Assembly (NCBI GenBank): GCA_945827635.1
Contig: CALZOG010000004.1
Location: 1-45,784 of the forward strand
DNA from: an uncultured Bacteroidales bacterium
GTDB taxonomy: Bacteria > Bacteroidota > Bacteroidia > Bacteroidales > Paludibacteraceae
Direction: 5' to 3'
DNA length: 45,784 nucleotides
This document shows positions 39,801 through 45,784 of the stretch, piece by piece. Position numbers and translations under genes: made by a program. The notes below the pieces were generated by a model, which searched no databases, was not told the origin of the DNA, and saw only the letters and a program-made list of their open reading frames with translations. Position 1 is the first letter of the stretch; each line of letters opens with the position of its first letter.

Positions 39801-40101
39801 AGGTAGCAAAACTGTGACGGTTACTTACACCGAGAATGGTACAACCAAAACCGCCACTTACACAATCAACGTTGTTGCTCCCAAGACTGTTACATACATG
39901 GTCTGCGGTGACGTGTTCACAACGCAGAACTACGCTCCAGGCGCAGCACTCGTGCTGCCTGAGAATCCCGGAGGTTACGATGCCCTGACCTTTGCCGGCT
40001 GGACAACTACCGAACACTACACCGGTGCCTCTGCTCCGGCATTTATCTCTGCCGGTGGTGCTGTTAATGCTGATGTAACTTATTATGCCGTATTCCATTA
40101 A
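36898..40101 (+). CDS. Secreted M6-family zinc metalloprotease
   Basis: 1067 residues from the ATG at 36898, which starts the signal peptide MKHQYPRLLSVLCALMIATS; an ATG at 36775 lies inside the promoter. The catalytic domain has the extended zinc motif HEFSHVLGLPD (305-315) and a Ca-binding-like DSDSDGYVD (219-227). The C-terminal half is beta-rich: Listeria-Bacteroides-type repeats ending in GWT...YYAVY (about 680-760 and 1000-1067), a beta segment rich in Ser/Thr (about 770-900) and a bacterial Ig-like domain (about 915-1000). M6 enzymes (immune inhibitor A type) degrade extracellular proteins. No T9SS sorting domain is seen at its end (YYAVFH). It is followed nine bases later by the nuclease gene. 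Confidence 0.92.
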   Translation: MKHQYPRLLSVLCALMIATSASWAVPAYRGWQTRTQPDGTTITIRQVGDEFYHYWETEDGKIAAEQPDGTFVVTDADLPTAEQFKALRKASNMYKSRPRRAIGERNFAPKGLVILVQFANVSFKSANNATAFDNMLNQEGYSYGGATGSAVDYFKAQSNGQYVPAFDVFGPVTLPNNLVYYGEEGTINGSLENDMYIADFVIDAVKAADAAGCDFSKYDSDSDGYVDIVYFFYAGKGQAAGGSSETIWPHNWELASALYYGQTHGNSGYSYSNLPRLDGKRINNYVCSAELKSDGSRSGIGTLCHEFSHVLGLPDYYDTKYGDNDDNGVTPGKWSLMDQGSYNNDEMTPPNYSIYDKYFMGWATPKLLAKDDKANVTMTTGYDDAYQITGGTSLLPYNNTGTIYYIENRQKTGWDAGLPGSGMLVWQVKYNSTAWSNNEPNNAAGNPRCTIVPADGKTKNYGYASDLFPTSSVKSYTPATGCALTEITKSSGNITFKYNGGVSGHDVVINATGCTVTPSATTVENGTGLTATITPTDATYDFTSLTVQLGSTTLTSGTHYTLSADKKTLTINASAISGDASNNITITVVWTKNRYSYAMLGENCTEELSGAVAKNAALNITVTPGAGYTLADAGCWDVSMGGTPLTYGTGFTYNSSTNTFSIASVTGDVEIMAYGSPSVTWYANGSLLLTNVAVGGTLTLPDAPAACPNGKKFVGWTANSSVSGSKPSDLFTSAAGVTVTPGATYYAVYATASEGGSSTPTKATSIAVGDEVILVYEKDNTKKEMTGFSSTKTVYGTVADYTTTPEGTYTFQVVAGSSTGTYALKHGSVYANWSSENSLSSSGTLNANSSWNISFTDGNAVIANANTSSRTIRYNTSSPRFACYTSGQSDVQLYKKGAGTTYSDYSLTCGVACALSGISLNTSSVQKSFAIGATLDYTGLVVTANYSNCFPQTIEPTNVTVSPDMSTAGSKTVTVTYTENGTTKTATYTINVVAPKTVTYMVCGDVFTTQNYAPGAALVLPENPGGYDALTFAGWTTTEHYTGASAPAFISAGGAVNADVTYYAVFH

Positions 40102-40110
40102 GTCCCAATC

Positions 40111-43100
40111 ATGAAACACACAATAGTTATGAAGACTACTAAATATATTATCACCCTTGCGTTCACCGTCTGGTGTGCCTTGGGTAATCTATACGCTGTA
40201 ACTCCGACGTACTATAACGCAGTTGATGGCAAGAGCGGCAAGAACCTTTTTGACGCTGTACATACAGTAGCCAAGACAGGTTACAAAGGTCTGACCTATG
40301 ACGGATTATGGACTGCCTATTGCGCCATTGATCTAAACTCTTCAGACAAAGTATGGGATATGTACAGCAATGCTACAGCATATACCTGCGGTGGTTCGGC
40401 TCAAGGCGCAAACTTCAGCAAGGAAGGTGACTCATATAACCGTGAGCACTCTATCCCCAAGAGTTGGTTTGGTAGTTCGACAAGCAAAACCACTCCCGGC
40501 ACAGACCTCTTCCACGTCGTGCCTACCGATGGCTACGTAAACAACCGGCGTAGTAATTATGCTTTTGGCGAAGTCGAATCAGCTACCTATACGTCACAGT
40601 CCGGTTGCAAACTCGGCTCGCCGAAAAGTATTTCAATCTCTAATTCTATCCTGAATGCTTCCGGCTCATCCAGTCAGTCGTGTTCCACGTCAAAGGTCTT
40701 CGAACCGATGGACGAGTACAAAGGTGACTTTGCACGCGGCTATTTCGGTACGATGATAAAGTGGGCAAATGGCGATTACCAGACATTCACCACTGGCGAT
40801 GGCGCGGCTATCTTCAATACTGCTTATGATGCAGCGCACTATTACGGTTTGACAGGCTACGGCGTGGCACTTCTTTTGAAGTGGCACCGCGAGGATCCTG
40901 TTTCGCAGAAAGAGATAGATCGCAACGACGGTATTCAGACCCAACAGGGCAACCGTAACCCGTTCATCGATTATCCCGAACTGGTGGAGTACATCTGGGG
41001 TAACCATACTGGTGAGACAGTCACGTTGGCAAACCTCACCCCGACATTCGAAGGCTACACTCCGCCTGTAACTACTACCTATACAGTTATCCTCTCGCGT
41101 AATGGTCTCACAGAGGCCATTACCGGACAATCAGGTACATATAACTTGCCTGCCAAGAACACCGAGTCAGCAGCTTGTGATAACTGGGCATTCGACGGCT
41201 GGGCAACAACTAAGGTGAACGAAACAACAACAACTCAACCCAGTTATGTGACATCTGTATCTTCAGCAAGTACAGTCTATGCCGTCTATGCCAAGACCGA
41301 ATCTTCCGGCAGTACACCGCACCGCGCAACGATGGGTACTACAGATGATGAATTAACGCTTACCACAACAGGTGTCACAAGTGGCAGTTCAACGTACTCA
41401 AATTGGTCAGGAAAAACTGCAAGTTCGGGTGCTGTATATGCCGGAAACTCTGCCGGTGGCAATAGCGCCATTCAGTTGCGTAGTAAGAATAGCAATTCGG
41501 GTATTGTAACCACTGCTTCCGGTGGTAAGGTCGCAAAGGTTACAGTGGCTTGGAATTCAAATACAAGCAGCGGAGGAACAATAAATATCTATGGCAAGAA
41601 TTCTGTATACTCTGCTGCCACAGACTTGTATGACAATAGTAAGCAAGGCACAAAGTTAGGTTCAATCGTAAAAGGTACCTCAACAGAATTAAGCGTGAGC
41701 GGAGATTATGAGTACATAGGTATTCGTTCATCTTCGGGCGCATTGTACCTTAATACGATTACTATAACTTGGTCAACTTCAGGCGGCGGCTCAACAACCA
41801 CAACCTACTACGCCAGCGAACCGGAGGAATGCAACTGCTCGGGTAAGCTATCCACCCCGACAGTTACCGCTACTCCGTCTGATGGCACAATAACCCTGAC
41901 ATGGAGTGACATTAAAAACGCAACGAACGGCTATTCGGTTACTATCGACAAGGGCGTAGGTTACACCACCGAGTGTGGTGCTGTAGAGATAGGAGAGGTT
42001 ACGCACTCCGGCACAACCAACACCTGTGTAATCACAGGTCTGGTGAACGGATTGAGCTACACGACGAGTGTGGTAGCCAATGGTACGACCTCGACGTGCG
42101 AGAGCGACGCCGGTACGGCTACCGCTACGCCTGTCGGTTGTAGCCCATGGGATATAACTTTCGGCTATAGCACATATACCTTGACTGCCGGAGGGGCAAC
42201 CGTCTCCCCGACCATCATCGGTACGCAGTACGGTGCTGTGACTTATGAGTCAAGCAATACTTCTGTACTGACGGTTAACGCTTCGGGTGTAGTCACACCG
42301 GTAAGTGCCGGTACAGCCACCGTTACCGCCCATTGGGCTGGCGCGGACGGCTATTGCTCGAAAGATGTGACCACTCCAACCTTCACGGTCAACGGCAAGG
42401 TAACCGTTACCTTCGACATGAACGACGGCAGCGGTACTACTACCACACAGCAAGTTGATTACAATACAGCAACCGTTCTTACGGCAAACGCCTTCAGCCG
42501 CACTGGTTATACCTTCCAAGGCTGGGCTACAGAAGCAAGTGGCGCAAAGGTCTATAACGATGGTGCGTCGATTACTATCACGGCTGCTACTACTCTCTAC
42601 GCTGTTTGGCAGGCGAACACCCACAAGGTGACCTTCTCTCCGTCTCCGACCGGCGCAACAGTTATGGTGAATAATAGCAGCATTTCGCCCGTGAACAATG
42701 TGTCTTATGGCTCAACGGTAACTATCGTGATTACCCCTGCTGCGCACTACTCGATAGGTAGCGTAACTGCCGATGGCGGTGTAGTTGTCACCGGTTCGAG
42801 TAGCAACTGGTCATTCACTATGCCGGATAAGGATGTGGCTATCAATGTCACTATGGTTGAGGATACGAAATATACTGTCAACTGGTACGTATCCGGCACA
42901 CCGACCGCTGAAGTGAATTACGCAGGCGAGGCACTTGCCGGTATAGCTGACCCGACAATCGATTGCAACGGAAAGGTCTTTGTGGGCTGGACAGCAACTG
43001 CCGACTACTCGGATGCAACCACAGCCCCCGCTGACCTGTTCACGGATGCAAGCACCAAAACTATGCCCTCCAACAACAGCACGAATTACTACGCCGTGTT

Positions 43101-45648
43101 TGCCACCCAAACAACAAACGGAAGTGGCAGCGGAGGTTGGTCGCAAGTCGAGACCTTGGATAGTATTACGAATGGTACTTATGTTATCGAAAATGGAAAT
43201 TATGCATTGCCAAGTATAACGACATCTTCTGCACCTGTGAAGAGTAATGATTATGTGTTGAGCATTTCTGACAAGAAGATCACTTCAACTGTATCGGCAG
43301 CGATGCAATGGACATTTGAGATGAGCGACGGCCATGTAGCTACAATTACAAACTCGGAAGGCAGTTATCTTTATACATTCAATAACAATAATGGCTTGCG
43401 AGTAGGTAATACCTCTGACACATGGACGTTTGAATTGAATACGTCTGTGCCAGATTTCGCTCTACATGATGCAATAACCGGTCGTTACTGTGCTGCGTAT
43501 GGTACGGGAAGCGATTGGCGTAGTTATACGTCCGCTACGGCTTCAAATTATGCAAATAGCGGAAAGATCCATCTGTACAAATATTCTGCAGGCAGCACAA
43601 CCACTTACACCGGCTACTCAACATTGTGTTCGGCACCTGTCCTATACGAGATTACTGTCAACGATACCGAACATGGTACTATCACAACTTCGCCAAGCGG
43701 AACAGCCGCTTCAGGAAGCACAGTAACCGTCACCATCACTCCTGATGAGTGGTACAATCTGGCTACGTTGACCGTTGAGGATGAAAACGGAAGCCCGATT
43801 ACCGTCAACGGCGATGGTAACACTCGCACATTCACTATGCCCGAGAGCAATGTGGCGATTTCTGCTACATTTGTAGAGAAACAAAAGTACGCCATCAACT
43901 TCTACGTGGAGGGCACACTTGCAAGCTCACAAAACGTATATGAAGGCAGCACACCCAACGTGCCGTCTGATCCGACTCCGTGTGACGGCGCGTATAGCTT
44001 CGAAGGTTGGTGGAAGAACACCTTGGATGCCGAGAACACCACAGCACATACATGGATAACTGATTTTACCGTGTCGCAAGACCAAGATTACTACGCCGTA
44101 TTCAGCTATAGCGAGGGTGGTGGTGCAAGTTCAGTAACCGACAAACTGACTCGCGCAACAACAGGAATTACCGGCACATCATATAGTGGATGGAGTGGCA
44201 AAACACTTGCTTCAGGTGCTGTATATGCAGGTCAGTCCGCTGGAGGCAATGAGTCAATCCAACTCCGTAGTGATAAAAGTAACTCGGGAATCATTACCAC
44301 TGCTTCCGGTGGCAAAGTAACAAAGGTTACTGTAGAATGGAATAGTAATACCACAAGCGACCGAACTTTGAATGTGTACGGTAAGAATACAGCATATTCC
44401 GCTGCAACAGACTTGTATGGAGACAACGCCGGTACATTGTTAGGCACAATCGTTTATGGTACATCTACCGAGTTAACTGTTACCGGAGATTATGCATATA
44501 TTGGTCTTCGTTCCGCCAGTGGCGCAATGTATCTGACAAGCGTCTCTGTCACGTGGAGCGCTGCCGGTGCAAGTACAACGTACTACACCACCTCCACCTG
44601 CTCTGAACCCGAGCCGATAATGATGGTTAGCGAACTGGATGGACTATACTTTGCCGTAACGCACGAAATAACCGATTCCGCTATCGCTGCCCTCGAACTA
44701 ATCGGTCTCGACGACACCTACTACTACAAACCCGGAACAAACATCGCTGACATCACATGGTATATTCAGCGCGGACGCGCTAGCAACTACCTCTCCAATA
44801 GCACCGGTCAGTATCTGGCTGTGCATGGAAAGAATATTGCTATGCGTGCAGAGCGTTTTGCATGGACTGTCAACGATGCCGGTCAGTTCGTAACAGCCGA
44901 AAATACAGGTCTGTGCTACGATAGCAAGAACCGCGCCTTTGTTGTCGCCGACAAGACAGGAAACGATGCCAACAACTGGCACCTGTCAGTCTCTGCATCC
45001 GTGCAGAGTCTCAATGCCTTGCAAGTGGCTGAGACATACACCCGTGGCGGAGTAACTGACGACCAGTATATCACAATCTGTCTGCCGTATGCTGTCAGTC
45101 AGACTTTCCTTGAGACTGCTGATGTATATAACGTAACCGGCAAATTTGTAAGCGGCAGCAAGGTAACAGGTGTTGCCCTGACGCCTGAAGAAGGTATATT
45201 GGAAGCCGGCAGACCATACGTAGTTCATACACTCTCTTCTCCGCTGAATGCATATTACGGCGAGATTACAGCTGCCGAGGTCGTTCCTGCGCTCGGATTG
45301 GTTGGCAACCTGAGTGAGGAACCGTTGGCGGTACCTGCCGGTTGCTATGGCTTGTCAAACAGCCGTCTGCGCCTCGTAACAGAAGGCGGTCGTGCCACTA
45401 CAGGGCAGTACAAAGCCTACTTTGACCTAAGGGATGTGCCGGAGGTAAGTTCTACCAACCTGCCTATGGGCTCCAAGACGATCTACTCTACCGACACCAC
45501 TGAAACACCTACAGATGTCGATGCGTTGTTCGGCAGTTCATCCCAAATCAACTGGCAGTTGCCGGTATATAACGTGCTGGGTATTCAGGTGGGCGAGGAT
45601 GCAACAGGTGTGTTGATTCAGAACGGAATAAAGTTCCTCAAATACTAA
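40111..45648 (+). CDS. Secreted endonuclease I family protein with long beta-repeat region and T9SS-like tail
   Basis: 1845 residues; the ATG at 40129 is an alternative start with a better signal peptide. Endonuclease I domain (about 31-300): NREHSIPKSWFG (110-121), DLFHVVPTDGYVN (132-144), the helix FEPMDEYKGDFARGYF and NRNPFIDYPELVEYIWG (281-297). Then Listeria-Bacteroides repeats (about 320-395, 765-830, 920-1000, 1260-1340), a beta domain present twice (about 414-570 and 1346-1500), an Fn3-like domain (about 575-680) and a Big2-like domain (about 690-760). The end, VYNVLGIQVGEDATGVLIQN then GIKFLKY, has the form of a T9SS type A sorting signal. It should be exported through SprA, degrade extracellular DNA or RNA, and form an operon with the protease. 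Confidence 0.9.
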   Translation: MKHTIVMKTTKYIITLAFTVWCALGNLYAVTPTYYNAVDGKSGKNLFDAVHTVAKTGYKGLTYDGLWTAYCAIDLNSSDKVWDMYSNATAYTCGGSAQGANFSKEGDSYNREHSIPKSWFGSSTSKTTPGTDLFHVVPTDGYVNNRRSNYAFGEVESATYTSQSGCKLGSPKSISISNSILNASGSSSQSCSTSKVFEPMDEYKGDFARGYFGTMIKWANGDYQTFTTGDGAAIFNTAYDAAHYYGLTGYGVALLLKWHREDPVSQKEIDRNDGIQTQQGNRNPFIDYPELVEYIWGNHTGETVTLANLTPTFEGYTPPVTTTYTVILSRNGLTEAITGQSGTYNLPAKNTESAACDNWAFDGWATTKVNETTTTQPSYVTSVSSASTVYAVYAKTESSGSTPHRATMGTTDDELTLTTTGVTSGSSTYSNWSGKTASSGAVYAGNSAGGNSAIQLRSKNSNSGIVTTASGGKVAKVTVAWNSNTSSGGTINIYGKNSVYSAATDLYDNSKQGTKLGSIVKGTSTELSVSGDYEYIGIRSSSGALYLNTITITWSTSGGGSTTTTYYASEPEECNCSGKLSTPTVTATPSDGTITLTWSDIKNATNGYSVTIDKGVGYTTECGAVEIGEVTHSGTTNTCVITGLVNGLSYTTSVVANGTTSTCESDAGTATATPVGCSPWDITFGYSTYTLTAGGATVSPTIIGTQYGAVTYESSNTSVLTVNASGVVTPVSAGTATVTAHWAGADGYCSKDVTTPTFTVNGKVTVTFDMNDGSGTTTTQQVDYNTATVLTANAFSRTGYTFQGWATEASGAKVYNDGASITITAATTLYAVWQANTHKVTFSPSPTGATVMVNNSSISPVNNVSYGSTVTIVITPAAHYSIGSVTADGGVVVTGSSSNWSFTMPDKDVAINVTMVEDTKYTVNWYVSGTPTAEVNYAGEALAGIADPTIDCNGKVFVGWTATADYSDATTAPADLFTDASTKTMPSNNSTNYYAVFATQTTNGSGSGGWSQVETLDSITNGTYVIENGNYALPSITTSSAPVKSNDYVLSISDKKITSTVSAAMQWTFEMSDGHVATITNSEGSYLYTFNNNNGLRVGNTSDTWTFELNTSVPDFALHDAITGRYCAAYGTGSDWRSYTSATASNYANSGKIHLYKYSAGSTTTYTGYSTLCSAPVLYEITVNDTEHGTITTSPSGTAASGSTVTVTITPDEWYNLATLTVEDENGSPITVNGDGNTRTFTMPESNVAISATFVEKQKYAINFYVEGTLASSQNVYEGSTPNVPSDPTPCDGAYSFEGWWKNTLDAENTTAHTWITDFTVSQDQDYYAVFSYSEGGGASSVTDKLTRATTGITGTSYSGWSGKTLASGAVYAGQSAGGNESIQLRSDKSNSGIITTASGGKVTKVTVEWNSNTTSDRTLNVYGKNTAYSAATDLYGDNAGTLLGTIVYGTSTELTVTGDYAYIGLRSASGAMYLTSVSVTWSAAGASTTYYTTSTCSEPEPIMMVSELDGLYFAVTHEITDSAIAALELIGLDDTYYYKPGTNIADITWYIQRGRASNYLSNSTGQYLAVHGKNIAMRAERFAWTVNDAGQFVTAENTGLCYDSKNRAFVVADKTGNDANNWHLSVSASVQSLNALQVAETYTRGGVTDDQYITICLPYAVSQTFLETADVYNVTGKFVSGSKVTGVALTPEEGILEAGRPYVVHTLSSPLNAYYGEITAAEVVPALGLVGNLSEEPLAVPAGCYGLSNSRLRLVTEGGRATTGQYKAYFDLRDVPEVSSTNLPMGSKTIYSTDTTETPTDVDALFGSSSQINWQLPVYNVLGIQVGEDATGVLIQNGIKFLKY

Positions 45649-45694
45649 TAAATGAAAAAAAATGCATATATTCGAATAATTATTAAGAATAAAT

Positions 45695-45725
45695 TTGCAT
45701 TTCTCAATAAATTTTTGTAACTTTG
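45695..45725 (+). promoter_or_regulatory. Promoter of the next gene
   Basis: TTG (45695-45697), 20 bases, TAACTTTG (45718-45725), preceded by an AT-rich spacer after the nuclease stop. No clear hairpin terminator was seen. Confidence 0.65.
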
Positions 45726-45765
45726 CAGCCGTATTTTGTTTAAGGCATAAATTAACTCAACATAC

Positions 45766-45784
45766 ATGGACAGCTACATCAACA
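45766..45784 (+). CDS. Start of a gene running out of the window
   Basis: ATG at 45766 followed by codons for DSYIN; 41 bases after a good promoter. Too short to identify. Confidence 0.45.

Overview
The window looks like a chromosomal segment from a member of the Bacteroidota, most probably order Bacteroidales. The evidence is: (1) about fifteen copies of the phylum-specific promoter pattern (TTG, 19-21 bases, TAnnTTTG) in front of genes; (2) almost no Shine-Dalgarno sequences; (3) a 2547-residue SprA, the outer-membrane translocon of the type IX secretion system (T9SS), plus a nuclease ending in a T9SS-like sorting tail; (4) family choices typical of the phylum, such as a zinc-free class III-type sirtuin, a PepO-like lipoprotein, and an imelysin / di-haem oxidoreductase / fused ResB-CcsA cluster. 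Most of the window is ordinary housekeeping sequence; no phage, CRISPR array or complete insertion sequence was seen.

Layout. 1-2845: partial lipoprotein, Dabb-domain protein and M13 metalloprotease, all leftward. 3112-7458: RlmI-like rRNA methyltransferase, then convergent sirtuin and PNPase. 7686-10953: an envelope pair, a PorE-like PD40/CRD/OmpA protein and an unknown exported protein. 11134-11206: tRNA-Phe, whose 3' end and terminator are duplicated 124 bases downstream. 11382-12183: a mostly non-coding stretch leading to a small heat-shock protein (12184-12612). 12682-18213: alkaline phosphatase (leftward), DNA polymerase I and HflX. 18244-20529: leftward operon mltG-engB-usp. 20643-27291: a hemerythrin/RIC-LuxR regulator diverging from a porin (broken by an in-frame TGA), an imelysin lipoprotein, a di-haem oxidoreductase and a fused cytochrome c assembly protein, probably an iron/haem-related envelope locus. 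27239-36226: leftward ruvA-sprA-nadR-like operon. 36898-45648: a two-gene unit of secreted enzymes, an M6 metalloprotease and an endonuclease I with a long beta-rich repeat region. A further gene starts at 45766.

The unexpected signal is a set of short dispersed repeats that sit between genes and also in frame inside conserved genes. (a) Seven-base tandem arrays (AGTCGAA, TTTCAGT, AATTTTT, CTCAACC and relatives) occur at about ten places, including inside polA, hflX, the porin and the cytochrome c assembly gene. (b) A 23-base unit starting CAGACCGCTGCGCTGA occurs after polA, after the imelysin gene, before rlmI and as an insertion inside ruvA. (c) A 20-base palindrome ATCAGCCAA-NN-TTGGCTGAT occurs four times, always just ahead of, or at the very start of, the downstream gene in two leftward operons. 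(d) GC-rich CCCCTTC-GGGG elements occur twice inside polA. PolA itself has lost nearly all of its 3'-5' exonuclease domain, and repeat-derived linker occupies that place. These repeats, the broken porin and the tRNA duplication are the parts most worth a second look.
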